DNA from: Candidatus Gastranaerophilales bacterium
GTDB taxonomy: Bacteria; Cyanobacteriota; Vampirovibrionia; Gastranaerophilales; Gastranaerophilaceae
Direction of reading: 5' to 3'
NCBI GenBank assembly: GCA_944324855.1
Contig: CALUXY010000008.1
Coordinates: forward strand, 1-62,053
Length of the DNA: 62,053 bases
The position numbers and the translations under genes are program-made. The notes under the pieces were generated by a model that was not told the origin of the DNA, ran no database searches, and saw nothing but the letters and a program-made list of their open reading frames with translations. Positions 26,055 through 35,758 of the stretch are shown in pieces (within the stretch, counting starts at the first letter, position 1; each line of letters opens with the position of its first letter).

Positions 26055-26083
26055 TTGCATCTAATATAAAAAAATGTTATCTT
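26055..26083 (+). promoter_or_regulatory. Promoter of the HEPN-MNT pair, start at the ATG
   Basis: TTGCAT (26055-26060) and TATCTT (26078-26083) are 17 bases apart, with TG in extended -10 position. The -10 ends six bases before the ATG at 26090 and no ribosome site is present, so a leaderless mRNA is predicted. Confidence 0.5.
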
Positions 26084-26089
26084 TATTAT

Positions 26090-26479
26090 ATGGAAAATTT
26101 AGATACAACTTCATTTGAAAAAGCTATAAATAGCTTAAATTCGATTATCAATAGATATAAAAGAGATAATTTTGATGTTGATATAAGAGATGCTGTTATT
26201 CAGAGATTTGAATATACTTATTCTCTTGCAGTGAAAATGATGACCAGATATATAAATTTGGTATCTCCTTCTGAACAAACAGATATGACTTTTAATGAAA
26301 TTATTCGAAAAGCAAATCGGCTTGGAATTTTAAAAACGGATTTAAATATGTGGACATTTTACCGTCAGAAAAGAAATATGACGTCACATACTTATGATGA
26401 AGCAACAGCAAATGAGGTTGTAAGTATTATTGAAGATTTTAAAGACGAAGCAGAATATTTGTTAAATAAACTGAAATGA
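26090..26479 (+). CDS. HEPN-domain protein (HI0074-like), toxin candidate
   Basis: This all-helical 129-residue protein belongs to the HI0074-type HEPN group, found next to minimal nucleotidyltransferases. HEPN toxins cleave RNA using an R-x4-6-H motif, here R95-N-M-T-S-H100. It overlaps the MNT gene by four bases, the usual toxin-antitoxin order and coupling. In known HEPN-MNT pairs the nucleotidyltransferase modifies and silences the HEPN partner; whether that holds here is inference. Some HI0074 proteins are described only as substrate-binding partners of the nucleotidyltransferase. Confidence 0.82.
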   Translation: MENLDTTSFEKAINSLNSIINRYKRDNFDVDIRDAVIQRFEYTYSLAVKMMTRYINLVSPSEQTDMTFNEIIRKANRLGILKTDLNMWTFYRQKRNMTSHTYDEATANEVVSIIEDFKDEAEYLLNKLK

Positions 26480-26766
26480 TTGATTTAGAAGATAAGTATA
26501 TTGATTTTATAAAACATACCATAAAATCTGAGCTTAAAAATTTTAAGCTTTATATTTTCGGTTCACGTGCAAAAAATAACGCAAAAGAATATTCAGATAT
26601 AGACCTTGCGATTGATTCTCCGGAGTTTACAGAAAAAGTAAAAATGAAACTTGAGTTAGTATTTGAAAATTCAACTATACCTTATGAAGTCGATATAATT
26701 AATCTCAATACAATATCAGAAACTTTTAAAAACATTATTAAAGATGACCTGTTAGAAATATCATAA
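26476..26766 (+). CDS. Minimal nucleotidyltransferase (MNT), antitoxin candidate
   Basis: This 96-residue protein is a minimal polymerase-beta-fold nucleotidyltransferase with G29-S30-R and the metal-binding SDIDLA (Asp41, Asp43), and a third acidic site near PYEVDIINL. It starts within the HEPN stop region (four-base overlap). Its end overlaps the stop of the opposite-strand methyltransferase by six bases. The likely role is to neutralise the HEPN protein by adding nucleotides. Confidence 0.84.
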   Translation: MIDLEDKYIDFIKHTIKSELKNFKLYIFGSRAKNNAKEYSDIDLAIDSPEFTEKVKMKLELVFENSTIPYEVDIINLNTISETFKNIIKDDLLEIS

Positions 26767-27669
26767 CGCTCTTAGATGTTTTTTTAAGAGTTTTTCATTT
26801 TTTTGGAAAATCATAATATATTCGTGTTTAAAGATATTAAATCCCATTGCAAGTGCTCTATAACGCCATAAGTTTGCAGTTTTACCTTTCGCACGTTCAT
26901 TGCCTTGCATATCTTTAATAATAGTTGCTTTATGAATAAATCCCAGTTGTTTCATTCTTTCCTGACACTCAAATCCGAGAGAAATAATTTGAGAATCTGC
27001 GTATTTGTCGCCGATAATCAACGCTGCAAAACGTCCGTCTTCAAGTAAATCATATCCGTTTTTTGCAACCTGTTTAAACAGTTCATAGAATTTTTCTGTT
27101 GAACCGCAGTTTGATAAATCTTCTTTTCTGTCGGAAAATTTAATAATATCGTCATAAGGCGGATGAAGAATTAATAATTGCGCTTTGTCCCGTCCCATGA
27201 TATCTAATCTTGCTTTAACTTTTTCTTTTGCTATCTCACTTGCGGAATCAGCGCTTATGATATTAACATCAGTGACCAGTTGTTTCGGTGTAAATTTTTC
27301 AGATACTTTTTCTGCCAATTCTTCTTTTAGTTCGACTCCGATACATCTGCGTCCCATATTTATTGCTTCAATACCGGATGTTCCTGAACCGAAAAATAAA
27401 TCAAGCACTATATCATTTTTCTTTGTATATCTTTCATATAATTGTTGTGCAATTTGAGGAATAAAATTGCCGTGGTATTCATTTGTATGTCCGCCTTCTT
27501 TCAAGCGAGAAGAAAACTCCCAGAGAGTATCTGTTTTTACGTGGTCATATTCTTTCCACTTCCTTAAATTAATATCGTTGTAAGCAGTTGTTTTGATTTC
27601 ATCATTTTTAACTACTTTCAAATTAGCCTTTCGAGGCTCTACTCTCTTAACGTTTGATTTTCTTGCCAT
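26761..27669 (-). CDS. Solitary DNA methyltransferase (N4/N6 type)
   Basis: This 302-residue SAM-dependent DNA methylase of the N4-cytosine/N6-adenine group has motif I DLFFGSGTSGIEAINMGRR and the catalytic LHPPYDDII. The catalytic tetrapeptide is HPPY, where DPPY, NPPY or SPPW is usual. The start is the ATG at 27669 with GAGGGAGA upstream; longer frames to 27981 run over the promoter side of uvrA. No restriction endonuclease gene is nearby, so it is an orphan, acting in regulation or as a remnant. It converges on the HEPN-MNT pair with a six-base overlap. Confidence 0.82.
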   Translation of the reverse strand: MARKSNVKRVEPRKANLKVVKNDEIKTTAYNDINLRKWKEYDHVKTDTLWEFSSRLKEGGHTNEYHGNFIPQIAQQLYERYTKKNDIVLDLFFGSGTSGIEAINMGRRCIGVELKEELAEKVSEKFTPKQLVTDVNIISADSASEIAKEKVKARLDIMGRDKAQLLILHPPYDDIIKFSDRKEDLSNCGSTEKFYELFKQVAKNGYDLLEDGRFAALIIGDKYADSQIISLGFECQERMKQLGFIHKATIIKDMQGNERAKGKTANLWRYRALAMGFNIFKHEYIMIFQKNEKLLKKHLRAL

Positions 27670-27794
27670 ACAATAATCTCCCTCAAGGTTTGGGTATACT
27701 ACTCCCAAACCCGCAACAAAATTGTAAACAATTATTAACAAAATCACATCAAACAAATAGACGAAGTTTTTTACAAGCGGGTTAATCTTATTTC

Positions 27795-27822
27795 TTGATA
27801 GGATTATTTTAATGAGTATAAT
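27795..27822 (+). promoter_or_regulatory. Promoter of uvrA with start at the ATG
   Basis: TTGATA (27795-27800) and TATAAT (27817-27822) are 16 bases apart. The -10 ends six bases before the uvrA ATG at 27829, predicting transcription from the A of the start codon. No LexA-like box is obvious. Confidence 0.65.
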
Positions 27823-27828
27823 ACTGGT

Positions 27829-30669
27829 ATGAACGACAAAATTTGTATTAAGGGAGCAAGGGAACACAATCTTCAAAACGTATCGCTGGAAATTCCTAAA
27901 AACGAATTGATTGTTTTTACGGGTGTCTCCGGATCCGGAAAAAGTTCGCTTGCGTTTGATACTATATTTGCTGAAGGGCAAAGACGTTATGTTGAGAGCC
28001 TTTCAACTTATGCACGCCAGTTTTTAGGACAAATGGATAAACCTGATGTTGATTATATTGACGGACTTACACCTGCAATATCTATTGATCAGAAATCAAC
28101 CAGTAACAATCCTCGTTCTACTGTCGGAACAGTTACTGAAATATACGATTATTTAAGACTTTTGTTTGCAAGAGTCGGAACACCGTATTGTCCTGAATGC
28201 GGAAGAGAGATTAAACCGCAGACAATTGATGAAATCGTAAATAGTATTATGAAAAATCCAGAAGGTACAAAGATTCAGATTATGGCACCTGTTGCAAGGG
28301 GGAAAAAAGGAGAATTTGTATCACTTTTTGAGGAGTTGAGGCAGGAAGGGTTTGCAAGAGTCAAAATTGACGGAGAAATTTATAATATAGATGAGGATGA
28401 AATTAAACTTGCAAAAACCAAAAAACATGATATTTATGTTGTTGTAGATAGAGTCGTTGTAAAAGAATCCGCAAAATCCAGAATTGCAGATAGTGTTCAA
28501 ACGGCCCTAAAAAAAGCTGATGGCGTAACGGTTATTGATATAATAGGAAAAGGCGAAGTTATTTACAGCGAAAAACTTGCCTGTGAGCATTGCGGTTTGA
28601 GTTTTGAAGAACTGGCTCCTCGTATATTCAGTTTTAACAGTCCATACGGTGCTTGTGAGAAATGTTCAGGGATTGGTTTTGATTATCAAATTTCTCCTGA
28701 TTTAGTTATACCTGACAGAACAAAATCAATAAACGAAGGAGCTATTTATCCTTGGAGCAGAAGTTCTACGGATTATTATAAAGATTTGCTTGCATCTGTT
28801 TCAATGGAATGCGGTATAGATCTTGATACTCCATTTAAAGATTTGCCGGAAGACCAGCAAAATACAATTCTTTATGGCAGCGATAATATAATAAAACTTA
28901 CTGTAAAACAGTTCGGAACACATAGATATAAGACAAAATATCAACGGTTTTGCGGAGTTATACCGTTTTTGATGAAACGGTATAATGAGGCTGGCGGTGA
29001 ATACTGGCGGGAAGAAATTGAGAAATATATGATTACAACGCCTTGTACCGCTTGCCACGGTGCAAGACTCAAACCGTTTTCGCTTGCAGTACGTCTCAAA
29101 GGTACGACAAAAGAAGTTAATATTCATGAATTTTGTACAATGCCGATAGACGAGGCTTATGATTTCATATCCGAGCTTTATTTATCATTGAATGATTTTC
29201 AAATGAAGATTGCAAAACAGGTATTGGATGAAGTTAGAGCGAGATTGAAATTCCTGATGGATGTAGGGTTGAGTTATCTTAACCTTGCAAGAACCGCCGG
29301 AACTCTTTCAGGCGGCGAAGCTCAAAGAATTAGGCTTGCAACACAAATAGGGAGCGGCTTGTCAGGAGTTTTATATGTACTGGATGAGCCGTCAATCGGT
29401 TTACATCAGAAAGATAATGACAGACTAATAAAGACTCTTATCAGATTAAGAAATCTTGGAAACACATTGATTGTTGTTGAACATGATGAAGAAACAATGA
29501 GAAATGCGGATTACCTTGTGGATATCGGGCCGAAAGCCGGCGTAAACGGCGGAAGAATTGTTGCACAGGGAACAATGGAAGATATTATGAAGGTTGAAGA
29601 ATCAATCACGGGACAGTATCTTTCAGGTAAAAAATTTATTCCGATACCTGAAAAACATAGAGAAGGCAACGGCGAATTTTTACGGATTAAAAATGCTCAT
29701 TTGAATAACCTTAAAAATATTGATGTTGATATTCCATTAGGTAAAATCAACGTTTTGACAGGGGTTTCCGGCTCCGGAAAATCAACTTTGATGAGTGATT
29801 TAATCTGCCAGTTTGCAATTCACAAATTGAGAGGTAACAAACCAAAACCTCAGGGTGTGGATGATATTTTAGGGTTTGAAAATATTGATAAAATAATTGA
29901 GATTGACCAATCACCAATCGGGAGAACTCCTCGTTCCAATCCTGCAACGTATACGGATGTATTTACACCTATTCGGGAACTTTATGCAAAGACAAATGAA
30001 GCAAAGATGAGAGGTTATAAAGCCGGCAGATTTAGTTTTAACGTTAAAGGCGGAAGGTGTGAAGCCTGCAAAGGCGACGGATTGTTAAAAATAGAGATGA
30101 ACTTCTTATCGGATGTTTATGTAAAATGTGATGTTTGCGGCGGAAAGAGATACAACAGAGAAACGCTTGAGGTCAAGTATAAAGGAAAAACTATTTATGA
30201 TGTTCTTGAGATGAGCGTTAAAGAGGCTTTGGAATTTTTTGACAGTGTTCCGCAGATTAAGAACAAACTTCAAACATTGAATGATGTCGGTTTGGATTAT
30301 ATAAAACTCGGGCAGAGTGCAACGACGTTATCGGGCGGGGAAGCACAGAGAATAAAACTTGCATCGGAATTAAATAAACGTGCAACCGGCAAGACTCTTT
30401 ATTTATTGGATGAACCGTCTGTCGGGTTACATTGGGCTGATTTGGATAAACTGATTAAAATCCTGCAGCAGCTTGCAGATAACGGGAATACAATACTTGT
30501 CATTGAACACAATATGGATTTAATCAAGATAGCGGATAATATAATTGATTTGGGCCCTGACGGCGGTATTAACGGTGGGCAGATTGTTGCACAGGGTACA
30601 CCTGAAGAGGTTGCAAAAGTTAAAAACTCATATACCGGTCAGTATTTGAAGAATATTTTGAATATGTGA
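27829..30669 (+). CDS. uvrA: Excinuclease ABC subunit A
   Basis: UvrA is the damage-sensing ABC ATPase of nucleotide excision repair. It has two ATP-binding halves: Walker [12 protein letters not shown] near residue 33 and [11 protein letters not shown] in the second half, with signatures [13 protein letters not shown] and [13 protein letters not shown]. Zinc-binding cysteine sets are seen (CPECG, CEHCGL...CEKCSG, CTACHG, CEACKG...CDVCGG). Length of 946 residues is standard. The protein ends normally. No Shine-Dalgarno sequence precedes the ATG, consistent with a leaderless mRNA. Confidence 0.97.
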   Translation: MNDKICIKGAREHNLQNVSLEIPKNELIVFTGVSGSGKSSLAFDTIFAEGQRRYVESLSTYARQFLGQMDKPDVDYIDGLTPAISIDQKSTSNNPRSTVGTVTEIYDYLRLLFARVGTPYCPECGREIKPQTIDEIVNSIMKNPEGTKIQIMAPVARGKKGEFVSLFEELRQEGFARVKIDGEIYNIDEDEIKLAKTKKHDIYVVVDRVVVKESAKSRIADSVQTALKKADGVTVIDIIGKGEVIYSEKLACEHCGLSFEELAPRIFSFNSPYGACEKCSGIGFDYQISPDLVIPDRTKSINEGAIYPWSRSSTDYYKDLLASVSMECGIDLDTPFKDLPEDQQNTILYGSDNIIKLTVKQFGTHRYKTKYQRFCGVIPFLMKRYNEAGGEYWREEIEKYMITTPCTACHGARLKPFSLAVRLKGTTKEVNIHEFCTMPIDEAYDFISELYLSLNDFQMKIAKQVLDEVRARLKFLMDVGLSYLNLARTAGTLSGGEAQRIRLATQIGSGLSGVLYVLDEPSIGLHQKDNDRLIKTLIRLRNLGNTLIVVEHDEETMRNADYLVDIGPKAGVNGGRIVAQGTMEDIMKVEESITGQYLSGKKFIPIPEKHREGNGEFLRIKNAHLNNLKNIDVDIPLGKINVLTGVSGSGKSTLMSDLICQFAIHKLRGNKPKPQGVDDILGFENIDKIIEIDQSPIGRTPRSNPATYTDVFTPIRELYAKTNEAKMRGYKAGRFSFNVKGGRCEACKGDGLLKIEMNFLSDVYVKCDVCGGKRYNRETLEVKYKGKTIYDVLEMSVKEALEFFDSVPQIKNKLQTLNDVGLDYIKLGQSATTLSGGEAQRIKLASELNKRATGKTLYLLDEPSVGLHWADLDKLIKILQQLADNGNTILVIEHNMDLIKIADNIIDLGPDGGINGGQIVAQGTPEEVAKVKNSYTGQYLKNILNM

Positions 30670-30676
30670 TTTTTCT

Positions 30677-33598
30677 TTATTTTAATTTTAATAATTCATG
30701 ACGACTTGTAAATTCATCTTTATCAACCAAGCGTTTATATAAATCCATGTAAATGTATGGTGTGTCAATATCTCCCAGGAATGATATTGTTTCGATATGT
30801 CTTGCTAAATCATCACATGGAACATCATTAGAAGTTGCTGACATATAAATTGGTGTATCATCATTTCCTGTGACATCTTTGGATACCTTGGATGCATATT
30901 CAACCATTGAATTTCTTAACTGTATTCCGACTTCGGAGGACGGTTTGACACTATTGTTAATCTCGATGTTATCAATAATAAATGCAGGTTTTCCGTTTTC
31001 TCCTTTGATGAAATAGCAAAGAGCGTTACCTACAGTTTTTCTTGATGAATTATCAACAAGCTCTATCATATTGTAAACTGTGTTCATAATATAATGTGGC
31101 ATTGCAAAACCGCTTCCGTTCCCCATGCCTATACAACAGGTTGAGTAGTTACCCTGGAAAATATCTTTTTGCGGGTTTCTGTCCCACATTTTTATCGTTA
31201 AATCAAGTGTTTTTGTTACTTTGGTATCAGACACTTTTGAGATATCATCAAGTCTTTGATTTAAATGATCCAGTACAGTCAAAGTATTTTTTGCTGTTGC
31301 TGCTAGTTTAGGGTCAGGATTTACAGCATTTCCCTGAGCTCTTTTCCATACCTTATAAAGCTGCCCTTTTTCCGTGGTATCAGCTAATTTTTTTACCAAT
31401 CCTTCCAGTTTGGATTTGCTTTTAAGATATTCATTTGGAATTGCAAACTCATCACCTTTAATGAAATTAGGGAATTGCTTTTTGAGAAAACCTTTTACAG
31501 GTGTTTGCATCAGTGTATTCATATCTTCTGTAATTTGTGCAGAGATTTGTGATAAATGTTCCTGGTTTGTATCTTTTGATACAAAATGAACTTTGTGTTT
31601 TTTAGAAGGGTTTACCCAGCTGTCATAGTCCATATTCATTTCATCAAATTTTATTTTGGTTTGGGCGTTTGCCTTACCATAAATGTTATTTTCATCATGA
31701 ATATATTTGATAAAATCAGGTTCTATATTGCCTGCTCTAATGATATCAAAAAAAGCTTCATCGCTGCCGGATTGAATTTCTTTTGATAATAAGTGTACAA
31801 ATTTTGTATCCCAGCCGGTTAATTTTTTTATAGGTGTAGATGCAATTTCTTTATCACTCATTCCTGAATTTTTTAAGACCTCTCTAAATAAATCAACATT
31901 TAACTGCGCTATATCAATTTTTCCGGCATCAAGCATTTTATGCATTTTATCCATTGAAAGATTATTAGCTTTATATGCATTAATCAAATCAATAAATTCT
32001 ATTTTTTGACTCGGCATAAACGGTTTTCCGTTTATGTTAGAAGAGTTTGATAAATCTTTTAACAGCTGTATATCATCTGAACTGAAGTTTTTTAAACTTT
32101 TCATATATTCTTCTGCAGTATTAAATCTCCTTCGGAGTAAATGATTAACAGCTTCTTTGTCATAAACTGCAGAAAGTACCATTAAATTTGCATACTGTGT
32201 ATCAAAGAAGTTGTCAACGGTGTTGAGCATAGTCTGTGAATTCGGAAATTCTCCATTTATATATTTTTTCGGATTAGCCCTGACGATTGAATGTTGTGCT
32301 TCAACTTTTCCCATTATATTGTTTATATTTTGTTTGTTTATTATACCGCTGTCTGCTATTGTAATTATTGCATCACCACTAAATCTTGGTTTATCACCGT
32401 CTTTAAATTCAGCCAAGTCTTCAATTCTTTCTCTGCCTTCTTTTGTTTGTGCTTTGTCAAATAAAACACTTATATTATCACCACTAAATAGCAGATTATC
32501 ACCGTTTTTAAATCCTGCTAAGTATTCAATTGTCTCTCTGCCTTTTTTTGTTTGAAATTTATCGACGAAACTGCATATGTTTTCACCTCTAAATATAGTA
32601 TCATTACTATTTTTAAATTTCGCTAAGTATTCAATTGCCTTTCTCCCTTTTGGAGTTTTGGCTTTATTGACTAAACTGGTTATATCATACCAATCAAACT
32701 TCGGTTTATCACCGTCTTTAAATCCTGCTAAATATTTAATTGCTTTTTTGCCTTCTTGAGTTTTTGCTATATTTACTAAACATTTGTCAAAATAAAACCC
32801 ATCAAACCTTGGTTTATCACCATCTTTAAATCCGGCAATATATTCAATCGCCTCTCTCCCTTTTTGTGTTTGCGCTGTTTCTACCAATTCTTCTATATTA
32901 TAAAGATCAAATCTCGGATTATCACCGTTTTTGAATTTTGTTAAGTACTCAATTGCATCTCTTCCTTTTTGTGTTAGCGCTTTATCTCTTAATGTATTTA
33001 TATCATACCCATCAAACCTTGGTTCATCTCCGTTTTTTAATCCGACCAAGAATTTAACCGCCTCTCTCTCTTCTTGTGTATCAATATTTGTTAATATTTG
33101 AATCTCATCATCGCTGAATCTCAAGTATTCATTACCTTGATCATCTTTGACTGTTTCATTTTTCAAAAACTCAATAAATTCTTCATTTGTTTTGAATGCC
33201 GGAGTATTTTCGTCTAGTTTGTATTCATTCTTGATATCAGGATATTCAAGTGCCGTTTTTTCAGTATCATTAGCTTTTATTGAAGCAAAATTTTCTCTTG
33301 ATTGTTCATCCTCTAGATCCATCCCGCTTGATTGTTTTGAATAAAGTTCCTGTGCAGAATATGTGCCAAGTTTATCTATAATTGATGGGTGACTGCCAAA
33401 TTTCAAAGTATTTGCCTTGCTGAAAAAAATTGCTTTTGGTATGGTAATCAATCTTTTTTCTTCGGGGTTATTTATCTCATTCCCGTTATATTCTTTTATC
33501 CGCATAGAAGTATGTGCTGAAGTTTTGTTTACTTCAGGCTGATATTTGTTTTGGGGTAAAATGGACTTGCTATAATGATTGGGGCTGATACTTAGCAT
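30677..33598 (-). CDS. Large repeat protein of unknown function (973 residues)
   Basis: I do not recognise this protein. Residues ~173-422 hold seven tandem repeats of about 35-36 residues, of the form TQKGREAIEYLAGFKDGDKP followed by RFxxxxIxxLVxxA. The N-terminal ~90 residues are polar, with a short motif NTLKFGSHPSI. The middle is helical. The C-terminal domain has a striking GNYSTCCIGMGNGSGFAMP with adjacent cysteines, then TVGNALCYFIKGENGKPAFI and DNIEINN, which looks like a compact alpha/beta fold. No signal peptide or membrane segment is seen. AGAAGG lies 11 bases before the ATG. A secreted or host-directed role is a guess. Confidence 0.75.
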   Translation of the reverse strand: MLSISPNHYSKSILPQNKYQPEVNKTSAHTSMRIKEYNGNEINNPEEKRLITIPKAIFFSKANTLKFGSHPSIIDKLGTYSAQELYSKQSSGMDLEDEQSRENFASIKANDTEKTALEYPDIKNEYKLDENTPAFKTNEEFIEFLKNETVKDDQGNEYLRFSDDEIQILTNIDTQEEREAVKFLVGLKNGDEPRFDGYDINTLRDKALTQKGRDAIEYLTKFKNGDNPRFDLYNIEELVETAQTQKGREAIEYIAGFKDGDKPRFDGFYFDKCLVNIAKTQEGKKAIKYLAGFKDGDKPKFDWYDITSLVNKAKTPKGRKAIEYLAKFKNSNDTIFRGENICSFVDKFQTKKGRETIEYLAGFKNGDNLLFSGDNISVLFDKAQTKEGRERIEDLAEFKDGDKPRFSGDAIITIADSGIINKQNINNIMGKVEAQHSIVRANPKKYINGEFPNSQTMLNTVDNFFDTQYANLMVLSAVYDKEAVNHLLRRRFNTAEEYMKSLKNFSSDDIQLLKDLSNSSNINGKPFMPSQKIEFIDLINAYKANNLSMDKMHKMLDAGKIDIAQLNVDLFREVLKNSGMSDKEIASTPIKKLTGWDTKFVHLLSKEIQSGSDEAFFDIIRAGNIEPDFIKYIHDENNIYGKANAQTKIKFDEMNMDYDSWVNPSKKHKVHFVSKDTNQEHLSQISAQITEDMNTLMQTPVKGFLKKQFPNFIKGDEFAIPNEYLKSKSKLEGLVKKLADTTEKGQLYKVWKRAQGNAVNPDPKLAATAKNTLTVLDHLNQRLDDISKVSDTKVTKTLDLTIKMWDRNPQKDIFQGNYSTCCIGMGNGSGFAMPHYIMNTVYNMIELVDNSSRKTVGNALCYFIKGENGKPAFIIDNIEINNSVKPSSEVGIQLRNSMVEYASKVSKDVTGNDDTPIYMSATSNDVPCDDLARHIETISFLGDIDTPYIYMDLYKRLVDKDEFTSRHELLKLK

Positions 33599-33702
33599 AT
33601 TATTGATAAACCTTCTAAAAATAAATTTTGCTATATCTTAAAACGGTATTATAAAAAATAATGTATAAAAATTGATTGTGCTACTTATGATACACTATTA
33701 TT

Positions 33703-34866
33703 ATGGAACGAATAATTGCATTAGTTGATTGTGATTCTTTTTTTGTCACCTGTGAGCAGGCGGTAGAACCCAAGCTTAAAGGAAAACCTGTCTGCGTAAT
33801 TTCAAGTAACGAAGGTTGTGTTATTGCTCGCTCAAAAGAATCTAAAAAAATGGGAGTCAGGATGGGAATGCCTTATTTTATGGCAAAAAAAGAATTCCCT
33901 AATGCAATCTATATAAAAGCAGAGCATGACCGCTACCGCTGGTTTTCAAAACGGGTAATGGACTGCCTCAAAAACTTTTCTCCGGATGTTGAAATATACT
34001 CAATAGACGAAGCTTTTATTGATTTGACGGGAACGAGAAAACTCTATAAGCGAAATTATACCGAGATTTGCAGAATGATAAAAGAAGAAATTAAATTGAA
34101 AACGGATATTGATGTCTCGATAGGAATAAGTCATTCCAAAACGTTAGCAAAACTTGCAAGTGACAAAGCAAAAAACAATGGCGGAATATATTCAATAGGA
34201 GCTTTCAGGATAAAAGAGGAATTAAAAAATACAAAAGCAGATGAAGTTTGGGGTGTAGGCAGAAAGATAAGTAAGTTTTGCCAGCGCTGGGGAATCCTTA
34301 CTGCTGCAGATTTTGTATCAAGATCTGATGCCTGGCTAAAAAAAGAACTCGGGATAAACGGAGTCGAATTAAAGCATGAACTTTTGGGGGAATGTATTTC
34401 TGCAGTTGATAATAAAGAAGAACCGCCAAAATCTATCCAAAATACCTCAGCAATCGGAGGGTTTACTTCTGATATAAATATTTTAAAATCGGAAATTTCA
34501 AGACATATTCATTCTGCTTGTAAAAGATTAAGGAAATATGGCGGTAAATGTTTATCTGTCGGGGTTATGCTTAGGACAAAAGATTTTTATGTTTATACAA
34601 AATTTAAGGATTTATTGCAGCCGACAAATTTTGAATTAACAATAAAAAAAGAAATTGATGAACTTTTGCCTGCAATTTATTCTTCAGATAGATTGTACAG
34701 AAGTACCGGTGTTATATTAAACAACCTCTCATACAGTCAGTCCGAACAATTATTCCTGTTTGATACGGCTTCAGACAAAGATGATAAACTTGCAAAATGT
34801 ATTGATAAAATAGAAGAAAAGTACGGAAAAAATTCTATCAAAACAGGGTTTTATAAAGGGAAATGA
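33703..34866 (+). CDS. Y-family DNA polymerase (DinB/UmuC type)
   Basis: This is a translesion DNA polymerase with catalytic acidic residues in ALVDCDSFF (Asp9, Asp11) and YSIDEAFIDLTG (Asp102, Glu103), plus SIGISHSKTLAKLASDKAK. The C-terminal EQLFLF resembles the beta-clamp binding motif QLxLF. At 387 residues it lies between DinB and UmuC lengths; the wording ARSKESKKMGVRMGMP favours UmuC-like. TACACT with extended TG ends six bases before the ATG and there is no ribosome site. No umuD or imuA gene adjoins, and no SOS box is obvious. Confidence 0.9.
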   Translation: MERIIALVDCDSFFVTCEQAVEPKLKGKPVCVISSNEGCVIARSKESKKMGVRMGMPYFMAKKEFPNAIYIKAEHDRYRWFSKRVMDCLKNFSPDVEIYSIDEAFIDLTGTRKLYKRNYTEICRMIKEEIKLKTDIDVSIGISHSKTLAKLASDKAKNNGGIYSIGAFRIKEELKNTKADEVWGVGRKISKFCQRWGILTAADFVSRSDAWLKKELGINGVELKHELLGECISAVDNKEEPPKSIQNTSAIGGFTSDINILKSEISRHIHSACKRLRKYGGKCLSVGVMLRTKDFYVYTKFKDLLQPTNFELTIKKEIDELLPAIYSSDRLYRSTGVILNNLSYSQSEQLFLFDTASDKDDKLAKCIDKIEEKYGKNSIKTGFYKGK

Positions 34867-34914
34867 TTTTATAAAAATATTGATAATAAAATATTTTAAA
34901 ACTACCCCCTTGCA

Positions 34915-35178
34915 TTATCCCTTAAAATAATCGCAGATTAATTCTTTTTTCTTTGGGATAATTTTCTTTATAGCTTCAATAAATTTATTCTTTTCAGCGT
35001 TTTCAAGTTCTTTTTTTAAAATAGCTTTTTCTAAAATAGCTTTATTATACAAATCTTCGCATAAATCTGAAGTCTCCATACGGAGTTTGAATTTTTGGAT
35101 TTGCGATTCTTTTTCTTTTATATGTTGTTGTAAATGTTTCTTTTTCAAAATAATAATCCTTTGTACTAAGTTTATCAT
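34915..35178 (-). CDS. Hypothetical coiled-coil protein, 87 residues
   Basis: I do not recognise this protein. It is strongly charged, Lys/Glu-rich and predicted coiled coil across most of its length (KKKHLQQHIKEKESQIQKF, LEKAILKKELENAEKNKF). It lies 34 bases downstream of korC on the same strand and may be carried on that transcript. A weak AAAGAA precedes the ATG. Behind its stop codon is TGCAAGGGGGTAG, a partial match to the stop-adjacent repeat family. Confidence 0.5.
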   Translation of the reverse strand: MINLVQRIIILKKKHLQQHIKEKESQIQKFKLRMETSDLCEDLYNKAILEKAILKKELENAEKNKFIEAIKKIIPKKKELICDYFKG

Positions 35179-35212
35179 TTCTTTTTATTTTTTTTATCAG
35201 CTTTTTAGAGTA

Positions 35213-35758
35213 TTAATGAACCGGTGCTATATAATTCATACCAAGTCTGATTACTTCAAGATTAGGATAAACGAGGTGTTTTCTATCTTCACTTAAAACC
35301 TTTCCTAATGCTTGTTTTAAGATTTCATCATTCAATCCCGGAACTATATCGGTTAATATCCCTAATGCAACCATATTGGCTAATTTGTTATAACCTGATT
35401 TATTTGCAATATCCGTCATCGGAACAGAAATATATTTGATATCATTTCTTGATTTTGTCACGTTAACCAGTGTTGAATTAGAAAGGATCAACCCGCCCGA
35501 TTTAACTTTTGGCAAGAATCTGTCAAAAGACAAATGGTTCAAAACAATAATGCAGTCTGCATTTTCTTTGTGGACAGAACTTACTTCATCATCGGATATA
35601 ACAATTTCACAGTTAACCGTGCCGCCTCTCATCTCAGCACCATAGCATGGATACCAGGTAACATTTTTCCCCAGTAACATAAATGCATTAGCCAAAACTT
35701 TACCTGCAAATAATATTCCCTGTCCGCCAAAACCGGCTAAAATAAAATTTTGTTCCAT
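35213..35758 (-). CDS. korC: 2-oxoacid:ferredoxin oxidoreductase, gamma subunit
   Basis: This is the gamma subunit of a KorABCD-type 2-oxoacid (probably 2-oxoglutarate):ferredoxin oxidoreductase, which makes acyl-CoA and reduced ferredoxin. It has the family start FILAGFGGQGILFAGKVLA and YGAEMRGGTVNCEIVISD. Length is 181 residues. It overlaps the korB stop by one base, the last of four subunit genes in the order D-A-B-C on the minus strand. Assignment to 2-oxoglutarate rather than another 2-oxoacid is by gene order and subunit type only. Confidence 0.9.
   Translation of the reverse strand: MEQNFILAGFGGQGILFAGKVLANAFMLLGKNVTWYPCYGAEMRGGTVNCEIVISDDEVSSVHKENADCIIVLNHLSFDRFLPKVKSGGLILSNSTLVNVTKSRNDIKYISVPMTDIANKSGYNKLANMVALGILTDIVPGLNDEILKQALGKVLSEDRKHLVYPNLEVIRLGMNYIAPVH

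Noticed and set aside
27670..27981. N-terminal extension of the methyltransferase frame
   Set aside because: It overlaps the uvrA start and promoter on the other strand, and the ATG at 27669 has a strong ribosome site.
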